From the NCBI GenBank assembly GCA_945860135.1, contig CAMAPK010000001.1, positions 62,001 through 126,000 of the forward strand: a stretch of 64,000 nt of DNA, written 5' to 3'. How positions within the stretch are numbered: the first letter of the stretch is position 1; every line of letters starts with the position of its first letter. The translations under genes and the position numbers were made by a program. Shown here piece after piece: positions 9,157 through 17,718 of this stretch. The notes beneath the pieces are model-generated. The model saw only the letters and a list, made by a program, of their open reading frames with translations. It was not told where the DNA came from and made no database searches. Origin of the DNA: Nitrosovibrio sp. Nv4. Its GTDB lineage: Bacteria; Pseudomonadota; Gammaproteobacteria; Burkholderiales; Nitrosomonadaceae.

Positions 9157-10284
9157 TCAGGTAACGACGTTATCCATGTAGGCCCGCACCAGTTGGTGAT
9201 AATGGCGATCTTCCATCAGGAACGAGTCATGGCCATGGCTGGAAGTGATTTCTGCGTAACTGACATTGAGCTCATTATCCAGTAACGCCTTGATGATGGT
9301 GCGTGAGCGCTCCGGCGAGAAACGCCAGTCCGAGGTGAACGATACCACCAGAAAATCCGCAGTAGCGGCATGGAACGCCGCACTCAAGTCGCCGTTGTGC
9401 TCGTGCGCCGGGTCGAAATAATCCAGCGCCTTGGTCATCAGCAAATAGCTGTTGGCGTCGAACTGATCGGCGAATTTATCTCCCTGGTAACGCAGGTATG
9501 ATTCGATTTCGAACTCGACATCGAAACCAAACCCATACGTGCCATTACGCAATTCCCGGCCGAATTTCGCCGCCATCGAGTCATCCGACAAATAAGTGAT
9601 GTGCCCTAGCATGCGGGCAAGTCGCAAACCGCGGCGCGGCACCACACCGTGCGAATAATAATCGCCACCGTGAAAATCCTGGTCAGTGATGATCGCCTGG
9701 CGCGCTACATCGTTGAATGCAATGTTCTGCGCCGTCAGCTTGGCGGCAGCAGCGATCACCAGCGCATGCTTCACTCTCGTCGGAAAGTCGAGCGTCCAGC
9801 GCATCGCCTGCATTCCGCCCAGGCTGCCACCCATTATCGCGGCAAAACAATCAATGCCGAGGTGATCCGCCAGCCTGACCTGGGTCTCCACCCAGTCTTC
9901 CACCGTCACCACTGGAAAATCCGCGCCGTAAGGCTTGCCCGTCTTGGCATTGATGCTGGCCGGACCGGTAGAGCCGTGGCAGCCGCCCAGATTGTTGACC
10001 CCGATGACAAAAAATTTGTGGGTATCGATCGGCTTGCCGGGACCGATCATGTTATCCCACCAGCCCAGACTCTTGGGCTGGTCAGCGTACGCACCTGCCA
10101 CATGGTGGTTGCCGGAGAGCGCATGACAAACCAGTATGGCATTGGACTTGGCTGCATTGAGTTCGCCGTAGGTCTCATACACCAGTTCGTAGCTGTCGAG
10201 CACGGCACCACTTTTCAGATGCAGCGGGGCGTCGAAGCGCACGCTTTGTGGAGTGACGATGCCGACTGAAGTAGGATCTTGCAT
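9157..10284 (-). CDS. metX: Homoserine O-acyltransferase
   Basis: This 375-residue alpha/beta-hydrolase transfers acetyl or succinyl from CoA to homoserine. The nucleophile elbow GGSLGGMQ holds Ser154. The catalytic Asp lies in [10 protein letters not shown] and the His in [10 protein letters not shown] near the C-terminus. The motif [12 protein letters not shown] is family-typical. The start is taken as the ATG at 10284, which gives the usual length; a GTG/ATG a few codons upstream is possible. Whether acetyl- or succinyl-CoA is used cannot be read here. The presence of metW is known to accompany succinyl-using MetX in several lineages. Confidence 0.94.
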   Translation of the reverse strand: MQDPTSVGIVTPQSVRFDAPLHLKSGAVLDSYELVYETYGELNAAKSNAILVCHALSGNHHVAGAYADQPKSLGWWDNMIGPGKPIDTHKFFVIGVNNLGGCHGSTGPASINAKTGKPYGADFPVVTVEDWVETQVRLADHLGIDCFAAIMGGSLGGMQAMRWTLDFPTRVKHALVIAAAAKLTAQNIAFNDVARQAIITDQDFHGGDYYSHGVVPRRGLRLARMLGHITYLSDDSMAAKFGRELRNGTYGFGFDVEFEIESYLRYQGDKFADQFDANSYLLMTKALDYFDPAHEHNGDLSAAFHAATADFLVVSFTSDWRFSPERSRTIIKALLDNELNVSYAEITSSHGHDSFLMEDRHYHQLVRAYMDNVVT

Positions 10285-10311
10285 TAACGTTATCAAGAAA
10301 ATTTAGAAGAA

Positions 10312-12036
10312 TTAGCCATTCAGCTTCGTCAACAACCCGTGAATTTTTTCCGGATCGTCGGTTTTGAGCATTTTATGCGCCAGTGAGGTGATTCCCGGCA
10401 CATGGCTTCTCAGCACCTCCTGCTTTACTCGCAGCAATTGCGCCGGGTGCATGGAGAACTGGCGCAGTCCGAAACCCAGCAGCAAGCGGGTAAACAGAAT
10501 ATCGCCGGCCATTTCACCGCAAACCGCCACGGGCACTTTGGCATGATTGGCGCTGCGGATGATGTGCGCCACCAGTCGCAGCACTGCCGGATGCAGCGGA
10601 TCATACAGATGCGCAACCGAGTCGTCGGTGCGGTCGATGGCGAGTGTGTACTGGATCAGGTCGTTGGTGCCGATGGACAGAAAATCCAGTTTGCGCATGA
10701 AAACATCGAGACACAGCGCTGCCGCCGGAATCTCTATCATGCCGCCAACCTGTATCTTCTCGTCAAAGGCAGTCTTTTCCTGACGCAGGCTCTGCTTGGC
10801 GTTTTCAATCAGGCGCAATGTCTGATCAATCTCCGAAACACTGGAGAGCATCGGCACCAGAATACGAATCTGACCATGGCGCGAAGCCCGCAGGATCGCA
10901 CGCAACTGGGTGTGGAACATCTGCGGCTCAGCCAGAGACAGGCGGATGGCACGCAACCCCAGTGCCGGATTGACGGCAACACGTTTAGCGCTGTCAAGAT
11001 TCTTGTCGGCACCCAGATCGAAGGTGCGTATCGTCACCGGCAGACCGTGCATTTTGCGCGCCACGGTGCGATAAGCTTCGAATTGTTCATCTTCACTCGG
11101 CAAGCCGTCGCGGTTGAGGAACAGAAATTCGCTGCGGAACAGACCGATGCCGGTGGCACCGTTCTCTTTCACCTGTTCCATGTCCTGCGGCAGTTCGATA
11201 TTGGCAAACAAATCCACGGCGCTGCCGTCCAGTGTGGTGGCAGCAGTAGTCTTGATGCGCTTCAGCTTGCGTTTTTCCAGTTCCAGCTGACTCTGGCGCA
11301 AGCGGTATTCAGACAACACATGTTTATCAGGGTCAACGATAACCACACCCTGGCTGCCATCAACGATCAGCAGATCGTTGTCGCGGATTAACTGGCGCGC
11401 GTGATGCAGTGCCACGATGGAAGGAATATTGAGACTGCGCGCGACGATGGCGGTGTGCGAAGTCAGTCCGCCCAGGTCGGTGAGGAACGCGGTAAAACGG
11501 TGCTGCTTGTACTGGATCACATCGGCGGGGCTTAAATCATGGGCAACCAGAATGCTGTCGCCATCGCGCTGCACCGGCGGCGGCACATAGCCCGGATGTC
11601 CCAGCAAGGCTTTCAGCACCCGCTCCACTACCTGCACCACATCGGCCTTACGTTCGCGCAAATAAGCATCCTCAATCTGTTCAAACTGCGCCAGCAATAC
11701 GTCCATCTGCTGGGTAAGAGCCCATTCGGCATTGCACTGATGCTGAGTAATGTAGACTTTGGCGGCAACGGAAAGTGTGGAATCGTCCAGAATCATGCGA
11801 TGCAGATCGAGAAACGCGCCGTATTCGGCAGCGGCGGGACCGCTGACCGAGGCATGCAATGATTCAAGCTCCGCGCGTACCAGGTTGAAGGCAGCATCCA
11901 GCCGCGTCGTTTCATTGTCGATCTCATGCTGCGGCAACACATAATGGGCCACCTCCAGCGCGACATGCGAGACGAGGTGGGCATGGCCGATGGCAATGCC
12001 GCTGGAAACACCGACGCCGTGCAATGTAAAGCTCAT
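10312..12036 (-). CDS. ptsI: PTS enzyme I (PEP-protein phosphotransferase)
   Basis: This 574-residue cytosolic enzyme has the N-terminal HPr-binding domain, the phosphohistidine domain with GGLTSHTAIVAR (His194), and the C-terminal PEP-binding TIM barrel with TGIGLFRSEFLF, LSIGTNDLIQY and the catalytic Cys in VAVCGEMAGD. Length matches EI. It overlaps the HPr gene by 4 bp. With HPr and a mannose-type EIIA but no EIIB/EIIC nearby, this is the truncated PTS of beta- and other proteobacteria, which is regulatory and does not transport sugar. The start ATG at 12036 overlaps the HPr stop. Confidence 0.95.
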   Translation of the reverse strand: MSFTLHGVGVSSGIAIGHAHLVSHVALEVAHYVLPQHEIDNETTRLDAAFNLVRAELESLHASVSGPAAAEYGAFLDLHRMILDDSTLSVAAKVYITQHQCNAEWALTQQMDVLLAQFEQIEDAYLRERKADVVQVVERVLKALLGHPGYVPPPVQRDGDSILVAHDLSPADVIQYKQHRFTAFLTDLGGLTSHTAIVARSLNIPSIVALHHARQLIRDNDLLIVDGSQGVVIVDPDKHVLSEYRLRQSQLELEKRKLKRIKTTAATTLDGSAVDLFANIELPQDMEQVKENGATGIGLFRSEFLFLNRDGLPSEDEQFEAYRTVARKMHGLPVTIRTFDLGADKNLDSAKRVAVNPALGLRAIRLSLAEPQMFHTQLRAILRASRHGQIRILVPMLSSVSEIDQTLRLIENAKQSLRQEKTAFDEKIQVGGMIEIPAAALCLDVFMRKLDFLSIGTNDLIQYTLAIDRTDDSVAHLYDPLHPAVLRLVAHIIRSANHAKVPVAVCGEMAGDILFTRLLLGFGLRQFSMHPAQLLRVKQEVLRSHVPGITSLAHKMLKTDDPEKIHGLLTKLNG

Positions 12037-12302
12037 TCGCTTTCCCCGAAATAACTATTGACCAGGTCCACTAGTGCCAGCATCGCCTCGGTTTCGTCCT
12101 TGCCGGTGGTTTCGATACCCAGGGTGGAACCCTTGTTCGCGGCCAGCATCATTACCCCCATGATGCTTTTCGCATTCACTTTCCGGCCATTGCGCGACAA
12201 CCACACCTCGCTCTGGAATTGACCGGCCAGCCGCGTGAGCTTGGCGGCTGCACGCGCATGCAGCCCCAGTTTATTGAGGATTTCAACTTCTCTATTCTGC
12301 AC
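12033..12302 (-). CDS. ptsH: HPr phosphocarrier
   Basis: The 89-residue phosphocarrier has the active-site motif GLHARAA with His15 (phosphorylated by EI) and the regulatory serine motif KSIMGVM with Ser46, the target of HPr kinase where that enzyme exists. The start is a GTG at 12302 inside the end of the EIIA gene, an 11-bp overlap. Its own stop overlaps the EI start. This tight coupling fixes the operon order EIIA-HPr-EI. The retained Ser46 region suggests HPr kinase regulation, but hprK is not in the window. Confidence 0.95.
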   Translation of the reverse strand: MQNREVEILNKLGLHARAAAKLTRLAGQFQSEVWLSRNGRKVNAKSIMGVMMLAANKGSTLGIETTGKDETEAMLALVDLVNSYFGESE

Positions 12303-12696
12303 AGTGCGTTCCCGGACGAATATGCATGACGCCTTCTCTGCCGCCGCTCAGCGCTTTCTCCACTACCACTGCCAGTGGCTCGTTGCGATAAGTCAGCGCC
12401 CGCACCAGCATCGGTAGGTTGACTCCAGCGAGGCACTCCACCTTGCCGGGGTTGCTCAGCCGACTGGCAATGTTGCAGGGCGTCGCGCCACAGATGTCAC
12501 TCAACACCAGCACACCGTCGCCGCACTCAAGCTGCTGCACCAGTCCCAGCGCTTGGGACAAAGTGGCATCGGGATCGTCAGCAATGGTGACGTCAAGATG
12601 CAACAGATGTTGCGGCCTTTCTCCCATGACGTGGTTGGCGCAATGAATCAGGCTGTCGCCCAGATTGCCGTGAGAAATAATCAGGATTCCAATCAT
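12292..12696 (-). CDS. PTS EIIA component, mannose family
   Basis: The 134-residue cytosolic protein has the mannose-family IIA fold. It opens with GILIISHGNLGDSL, in which His9 is the phosphorylation site, followed by VLVLSDICGATPCN. It accepts phosphate from HPr. No IIB, IIC or IID gene follows, so the role is probably regulatory. The ATG at 12696 is the first in frame. In relatives this gene usually follows hprK and rapZ. Here the upstream side is instead a 150-bp gap and then hicAB, so the operon is shortened or rearranged. Confidence 0.88.
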   Translation of the reverse strand: MIGILIISHGNLGDSLIHCANHVMGERPQHLLHLDVTIADDPDATLSQALGLVQQLECGDGVLVLSDICGATPCNIASRLSNPGKVECLAGVNLPMLVRALTYRNEPLAVVVEKALSGGREGVMHIRPGTHCAE

Positions 12697-12846
12697 GTAT
12701 TGACCTGCCGTGTGATATCAGAGAATAAGGAATGAAAGACAAAACGGGTATTTTAACATTGCCGGCAGCACGCTCCACTAAGGACTTGTTCAGCGGCCCC
12801 TTAAGAGACCCAGCGCTTCTGGCGCGTCCCTCTCAAATATACAGAG

Positions 12847-13065
12847 TTAAGCAGCCTGAGGCACTTCAACAAAAGTGCTTTTTGACGCAGGTGGGGGAAT
12901 TTGAAGTCCGCTAGCTTTCATATCTTCAAGATGAAACTGGATTGCCTCTTCAATAAGCGCGATCGCTTCTGCTTCTGTTTTGCCAACAGCGATGCAGCCA
13001 GGCAAATCTGGAACAAAAGCACCATAACTAGAAGGGCCTTTTTCAATAACGACCATATAGCGCAT
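12847..13065 (-). CDS. hicB: HicB-like antitoxin
   Basis: The 72-residue protein has the HicB partial RNase-H fold: YMVVIEKGPSSYGAFVPDLPGC, then an AEAIALIEEAIQFHLEDM helix. There is no added DNA-binding domain, so it is the short form of the antitoxin. It lies 4 bp downstream of the hicA gene on the same strand, the standard toxin-antitoxin order for hicAB. It should bind and block HicA. The start ATG at 13065 has AGGAG-like sequence just upstream. Confidence 0.9.
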   Translation of the reverse strand: MRYMVVIEKGPSSYGAFVPDLPGCIAVGKTEAEAIALIEEAIQFHLEDMKASGLQIPPPASKSTFVEVPQAA

Positions 13066-13069
13066 GGAA

Positions 13070-13258
13070 TTACTCCTTTAATCCAGCTTGTTTGAGCGCA
13101 CTGTTCAATGTGCCGGGAGGAACATCCACACTCGGCTTGCCGGCAACGGTAACGGTACCCGGTTTTGTACTATGGCGCAATTGGCGATGACTACCGCGTT
13201 GACGCACGATGAGCCAACCCTCTCTTTCCAGCAGATGCAATAACTCAGAAATTTTCAT
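13070..13258 (-). CDS. hicA: HicA mRNA interferase toxin
   Basis: The 62-residue protein has a double-stranded-RNA-binding-like fold. It opens MKISELLHLLEREGW and contains the RGSHRQLRH segment with the catalytic His24, followed by the VDVPPGTLNSALKQAGL tail. HicA cleaves mRNA when free of HicB. The start is the ATG at 13258. A TTG two codons upstream is possible but less likely. It is coupled to hicB by a 4-bp gap. The adjacent HEPN-motif gene hints that this is a small defence or stress patch, which is an inference. Confidence 0.9.
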   Translation of the reverse strand: MKISELLHLLEREGWLIVRQRGSHRQLRHSTKPGTVTVAGKPSVDVPPGTLNSALKQAGLKE

Positions 13259-13351
13259 GCGCAAATATTACGCCCGTAACTGAAAAATGCCTACCGAATG
13301 AAATGGACTCTCCCACCCCCAACGGCATCAGATGTGCCAGATTGAAAGATG

Positions 13352-13370
13352 TCGAGAATTAAAGGGGCAC
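13352..13370 (+). repeat. Short direct repeat, copy 1 (AGAATTAAAGGGGCAC type)
   Basis: The segment TCGAGAATTAAAGGGGCAC matches, with small changes, two segments about 700 bp away at 14036-14096. The copies bracket the orphan HEPN-motif gene. The pattern resembles AT-to-GGGG repeats often left near REP-type transposase genes, but no transposase is present here. Confidence 0.6.
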
Positions 13371-13414
13371 ATGTCTATCTGAGCTTACGTAGAAGTCACC
13401 GGTGCTGCGCGGCT

Positions 13415-14008
13415 TTATCGCGCAGCGTCCGCGTCGACTGCCGGGTTGGGCGTTTTTATGGAGAGAGAACCAACTGCTACGCCGTGAATGAATGGGTAAT
13501 CGCCCAAGCCCGCCGTCTTGTGTAGCTCGGTGATGATTTGCGCTACATCTTCTTTTGCCCGTTTGGCATTTTCTAACACCGAGAACTCTTCCCAGTGCGC
13601 CTTGGGAGAGTGTTGGTATGGCTCGTCATGTGAACTTACCTCTTTGGTTTCCTGCAGTATCTGAGATTTGCCGTGGGCAATTGCATTTCTGAATTTGAAA
13701 AGAGCCTTGAGCGTTTGATAGGGGCGTTCAGAGAAGTCAGGACAAATATTCAGGTTCTTGCAAAGAACGCTGTATTTATCCATGACCTTGATGGGTTCTA
13801 TCTCTTCCCAAAATTTGATTGTCTTATCGCCGAGATGGTTGAGATAGGCTTCGAAAGTGAACGCAGTTAAAAGGAGCGCACTCATTGTTGTGTAATAGCT
13901 TCCTTTTTCCTCTTGTTCGGTCTTCATGATTAATACGTTAGCACCGTGCGCAAGATCCACAAATGTGCGGACCTCACGAGTACCTTCGTAGATTGCGTCC
14001 TTTGCCAT
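13415..14008 (-). CDS. Uncharacterised protein with HEPN-type RxxxxH motif
   Basis: I do not recognise this 197-residue protein. The start ATG at 14008 is fixed by a strong AGGAGG site six bases upstream. Features seen are a hydrophobic helix (TTMSALLLTAFTFEAYLNHLG) and the segment FKFRNAIAHGK, in which Arg107 and His112 form the R-x4-H motif of HEPN-fold ribonucleases and their relatives. A charged C-terminal helix follows. Many HEPN proteins act in toxin-antitoxin or phage-defence systems, but several non-nuclease families carry the same RNxxxH pattern. Codon use is visibly more AT-rich than the neighbours. The gene is bracketed by short direct repeats and lies 157 bp from hicA, suggesting recent acquisition. 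Confidence 0.6.
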   Translation of the reverse strand: MAKDAIYEGTREVRTFVDLAHGANVLIMKTEQEEKGSYYTTMSALLLTAFTFEAYLNHLGDKTIKFWEEIEPIKVMDKYSVLCKNLNICPDFSERPYQTLKALFKFRNAIAHGKSQILQETKEVSSHDEPYQHSPKAHWEEFSVLENAKRAKEDVAQIITELHKTAGLGDYPFIHGVAVGSLSIKTPNPAVDADAAR

Positions 14009-14035
14009 CGCTACCCTCCTGACACCCAAACGTAA

Positions 14036-14096
14036 AAGAAAATTAAAGGGGCCACCCATTAGCCGGCCCGCGTCAAGAATTAAAGGGCCAGGCACG
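14036..14096 (+). repeat. Short direct repeats, copies 2 and 3
   Basis: Two more copies of the repeat seen at 13352 lie here: AGAAAATTAAAGGGGCCAC near 14036-14054, and TCAAGAATTAAAGGGCCAGG starting at 14073. They lie immediately upstream of the HEPN-motif gene, with the same orientation as copy 1 beyond its stop. Confidence 0.6.
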
Positions 14097-14223
14097 GATT
14101 ATTACTACACAACGTCTATGTCCATCCGCGGCTTGCCAAAGGCGACCTCTAAACCCTCCATCGAACGGCAACACTGAAGCCAGTCTGATTGGCAACAAGT
14201 GGAACCACTTCTGCCTTGCCTTA

Positions 14224-15177
14224 TTAGTTCTTCCCCGTTTTTTCAATCGCATCGATCATCATTGCCGCTGCATTGAAGCCGGTCTGATCAGCGATTTCCT
14301 GCATGCAGGTGGGGCTGGTGACGTTGATTTCGGTGAGGTAGTCGCCGATTACATCCAGCCCCACCAGCATCAGACCTTGGGCGCGTAAGGACGGTCCCAG
14401 CGCCGCAGCAATTTCCTGATCGCGCGCGCTGAGCGGCTGTGCCACGCCGGTACCACCCGCCGTCAGATTGCCACGCGACTCGCCCGCTTTGGGAATGCGC
14501 GCCAGCGAGTAAGGCACCGGCTCGCCGTCTATCAGCAGGATGCGTTTGTCGCCCTGGGCGATTTCGGGTATATGGCGTTGCGCCATGATAGTGCGGGTAC
14601 CGTAATGCGTCAGCGTTTCGATAATCACGCTGATATTGTGGTCGGCGCTGTGAACGCGAAATACGCTGGCGCCACCCATGCCGTCGAGCGGTTTCAGCAC
14701 GATGTCGCCGTGTTCGGCCAGAAAATCGCGCAGCAGGTGCTCCTGCCGGGTCACCAGAGTGGGTGCGGTGAATTGCGGAAATTTGGCGATCGCGAGTTTT
14801 TCGTTATGATCGCGTATCGCCCGCGGACTGTTGATGACGTGCGCACCCTGATTCTCTGCCAGTTCCAGCAGGTAGGTGCTGTAAACATACTCCATGTCGA
14901 ACGGCGGGTCCTTGCGCATCAGCACGGCGTCAAATTCCTGCAGCGGCATTTCCTGCGGTTCTTCTGCCCGGTACCAGCGATGCCCGTCACCTTCCTCGCC
15001 GGTCAGTACCAGCGCACGCGCAAATCCGACTGTCATGCCGTCCTTCCACGCCAGATCCCCCTGCTGCATTGCAAACAGCCGATGACCGCGCGCAGCCGCT
15101 TCGCGCATCATGGCAAAGCTCGAATCCTTATAGGTTCTGATCGAATCCAGTTGATCGAGAATGAAGGCAAGTTTCAT
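14224..15177 (-). CDS. gshB: Glutathione synthetase
   Basis: The 317-residue ATP-grasp ligase joins gamma-glutamylcysteine and glycine. It has the GshB N-terminus MKLAFILDQLDSIRTYKDSSFAMM, the substrate loop VLMRKDPPFDMEYVY, the ATP-grasp core DIVLKPLDGMGGASVF and the ending LTEINVTSPTCMQEI. Length is as in other bacteria. The start ATG at 15177 lies 13 bp after the gshA stop, so both enzymes of glutathione synthesis are one operon. Confidence 0.96.
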   Translation of the reverse strand: MKLAFILDQLDSIRTYKDSSFAMMREAAARGHRLFAMQQGDLAWKDGMTVGFARALVLTGEEGDGHRWYRAEEPQEMPLQEFDAVLMRKDPPFDMEYVYSTYLLELAENQGAHVINSPRAIRDHNEKLAIAKFPQFTAPTLVTRQEHLLRDFLAEHGDIVLKPLDGMGGASVFRVHSADHNISVIIETLTHYGTRTIMAQRHIPEIAQGDKRILLIDGEPVPYSLARIPKAGESRGNLTAGGTGVAQPLSARDQEIAAALGPSLRAQGLMLVGLDVIGDYLTEINVTSPTCMQEIADQTGFNAAAMMIDAIEKTGKN

Positions 15178-15190
15178 CGCTTGTCACCTA

Positions 15191-16477
15191 TCATGATTGG
15201 CCGGATGCAGCGCCCCGCTCCAGTTCCCGCGCGGCTGCCAGCAGCGCCAGCCGTGCCACTACTCCGTAGGCATAAAAGCGGTTGGGGGCGCAGTCCGGGT
15301 GAGCCTCGCGGTCGGGCAATAAGCAACTGGTTGCGAAAGCCAGCGGCACAAAATGCATACCCGGCGCATTGAGGTTCTCATCCATGCCGCGCCCCGCGTG
15401 CACCCGGTAGAAACCGCCCACCACGTAATGGTCGATCATGTAGATCACCGGTTCCGCCACCGCTTGATTGATGCTTTCGAAGGTATATACCCCTTCCTGC
15501 ACCAGCACTTTCGTCACCGGCATGCCTTCTTTCACTACCGCCATTTTGTTGCGCTGCTTGCGGTTAAGCGCGCGCACTTCGGCGCCGTCTCTCACCGTCA
15601 TGATGCCCATGCCATAGGTGCCCGCATCGGCCTTGACGATGACAAATGGATCTTGCTTGACGCCGTATTGTGCGTATTTTTCCCGAATCTCGCGCAGGAT
15701 TTCGTCGACATTGCCTGCGACGCAGTCTTCACCTTTTTTCTCATAAAAATCGATCTTGCCGCAATAGGCGAAATAGGGGTTGATGAGCCACGGATCGATA
15801 CCGATCAAATTTGCAAATTCCTGCGCCACGCTGTCGTAAGCGGTGAAATGCTGGGATTTGCGCCGTGTCGCCCAACCCGCATGCAGCGGTGGAATGATCG
15901 TCTGTTCCAGATTCTGCAGAATCGCGGGGATGCCACTTGAGAGATCGTTGTTGAGCAGCACGGCACACGGATCAAAACCCTCTACGCCCAGGCGATTGTT
16001 GCGGCGCTGGACCGGTTCCAGCGTGAGACTGCCGCCGTCGGGAAGCTCGATCGTGGTCGCCGCAGTGATTTCCGGCAGCAGGCTGCCGATGCGAACATTC
16101 AGTCCGGCATGCCGCATGATGGCTTGCACAGTAGCCACGTTCTGCAGATAAAAAACATTGCGCGTGTGATTCTCCGGGATCAGCAGTACGCTGTGGGCGT
16201 CGGGACAGATTTTTTCCACCGCCGCCATCATCGCCTGCACACACAGCGGCATGAAGTCCGGGTTGAGGTTGTTGAAGCCGCCGGGGAACAGATTGGTATC
16301 CACCGGCGCCAGCTTGAAACCGCTGTTGCGCAAATCCACCGAGCAATAAAACGGCACCACATGCTCCTGCCATTGTCCGCGCAGCCAGTGCTCTATCACC
16401 GGCATGGCGTCAAGGATGCGCTTTTCCAGATCGAGTATCGGGCCGCTCAGGGCAGTGGTGAGATGAGGAACCAGCAT
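15191..16477 (-). CDS. gshA: Glutamate-cysteine ligase, Thiobacillus type
   Basis: This 428-residue enzyme makes gamma-glutamylcysteine, the first step of glutathione synthesis. It is not the usual E. coli GshA family. The sequence (FYCSVDLRNSGFKLAPVDTN, FPGGFNNLNPDF, IVKADAGTYGMGIMTV) matches the family first named from Acidithiobacillus ferrooxidans, found mainly in beta- and acidithiobacilli. The start is set at the ATG at 16477. A further 36 in-frame codons upstream lack the family pattern. It is followed after 13 bp by gshB. Identification is by motif recall, supported by the gshB neighbour. Confidence 0.88.
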   Translation of the reverse strand: MLVPHLTTALSGPILDLEKRILDAMPVIEHWLRGQWQEHVVPFYCSVDLRNSGFKLAPVDTNLFPGGFNNLNPDFMPLCVQAMMAAVEKICPDAHSVLLIPENHTRNVFYLQNVATVQAIMRHAGLNVRIGSLLPEITAATTIELPDGGSLTLEPVQRRNNRLGVEGFDPCAVLLNNDLSSGIPAILQNLEQTIIPPLHAGWATRRKSQHFTAYDSVAQEFANLIGIDPWLINPYFAYCGKIDFYEKKGEDCVAGNVDEILREIREKYAQYGVKQDPFVIVKADAGTYGMGIMTVRDGAEVRALNRKQRNKMAVVKEGMPVTKVLVQEGVYTFESINQAVAEPVIYMIDHYVVGGFYRVHAGRGMDENLNAPGMHFVPLAFATSCLLPDREAHPDCAPNRFYAYGVVARLALLAAARELERGAASGQS

Positions 16478-16781
16478 GGGAGTGAGAATGGGATGTAATG
16501 AACTTTTATATTGTAGCACCGCACTTTGCTGGCACTTGCGAATATGCAGTGAGCCTACATGCCTTGACGCTGTCGCACATCGCATGCGCCCACGTGGAAC
16601 TTGCTCAACGGCTCCCTAATGGCATTCGGTCAAAATTGAATCAATTTCATCAAGGATTTAGGCTAGAATCGCACTCACAATAAGCATTCCCATCCGGAAC
16701 TTACTCTGCGCAATATTGCAGCGGGGTGTTGCAATACCAGCCAAGCCCGGCAAGGCCGCTTGGTACTAAAAATCGTAAACC
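16478..16781 (+). other. Divergent intergenic region gshA / phosphodiesterase
   Basis: These 304 bp separate gshA (minus strand) from the phosphodiesterase gene (plus strand) and must hold both promoters. I see no convincing gene, hairpin terminator or repeat. A TTTATATTG stretch near 16504 could be a -10 element for gshA, but this is weak. Confidence 0.4.
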
Positions 16782-17549
16782 ATGAGAGTACAAATTCTTG
16801 GATGCAGCGGTGGCATTGGCGGCAGCACACAGCGCACCACATCACTGCTGGTTGATCACGATATCCTGATCGATGCCGGCACCGGCGCCGCCGATCTATC
16901 GCTGCAGGCGCTGGCGCAAATCGACCATGTATTTGTCACCCACTCTCACCTCGACCATATTGCCTGCCTGCCATTCATTCTCGACAGCGTTGGCGCAATG
17001 CGCAGCCGCCCACTGACGATGTATGCGACCCGTGAAACCCAGGAAATCATCCGCACGCATATTTTCAACTGGTCGATCTGGCCGGATTTCAGCCAGATTC
17101 CAGATGAGAAAAATCCCTATTTGCGTTTCCACACCATCACACTGGGTGAGCCGGTGGTGCTGGGTGGCCGCAGCATTACCGCATTGCCGGCCAACCACAC
17201 CGTGCCGGCAGTCGGTTATCACCTCGACAGCGGCACAGCCAGCCTGGTATTTTCCGGCGACACCACCGTCTGTGATGCCTTGTGGCAAGCAATCAACCGG
17301 ATCAGCAATATGCGCACACTGATCATCGAAGCTGCATTCCCGAACTGCGAGCGCACACTGGCGCTGCAAGCCAAACATTTATGCCCGAGCTTGCTGGGCA
17401 GCGAACTGGCCAAACTTGAACACAAGCCGGAGATTTTCGTCACGCACTCCAAGCCTGGACAATCCGAGCAAATCATGCACGAACTTGAAGAGATCGCCGG
17501 GGCGCATAAACTGCAGATGCTGCGCAACGATCAAGTGTTTGAATTCTGA
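16782..17549 (+). CDS. Class II cyclic-nucleotide phosphodiesterase (metallo-beta-lactamase fold)
   Basis: The 255-residue protein has the metal-binding motif THSHLDHIACLP, which is the HxHLDH signature of class II cAMP phosphodiesterases, and downstream ligands in LPANHTVPAVGYHL, FSGDTTVCDALW and FVTHSKPGQ. It should hydrolyse 3',5'-cAMP or cGMP. It has no obvious signal peptide, so it is probably cytosolic. It stands alone between gshA and a Kef-type gene. The same window holds a class III adenylate/guanylate cyclase at 32305, so both making and breaking of a cyclic nucleotide are represented here. Confidence 0.85.
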   Translation: MRVQILGCSGGIGGSTQRTTSLLVDHDILIDAGTGAADLSLQALAQIDHVFVTHSHLDHIACLPFILDSVGAMRSRPLTMYATRETQEIIRTHIFNWSIWPDFSQIPDEKNPYLRFHTITLGEPVVLGGRSITALPANHTVPAVGYHLDSGTASLVFSGDTTVCDALWQAINRISNMRTLIIEAAFPNCERTLALQAKHLCPSLLGSELAKLEHKPEIFVTHSKPGQSEQIMHELEEIAGAHKLQMLRNDQVFEF

Positions 17550-17718
17550 GAGTGATGGCTCCGGGAATCCACTGGAACGGGTTCCAAAACGGTGGCGCAC
17601 ACTACTCCGACCACCTCCCCCGCTTGCGATTCGCCGTTCAGCACCCCTGTCCGCTATGCTGGGACGGTGCCGTGCAATGAGTGCTCGTCAGGTTACCCCT
17701 GCCGCATGAATCTCACCC

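Noticed and set aside
13259-14223. Insertion sequence or integron remnant
   Set aside because: Short direct repeats are present, but there is no transposase fragment, terminal inverted repeat pair or attC site.
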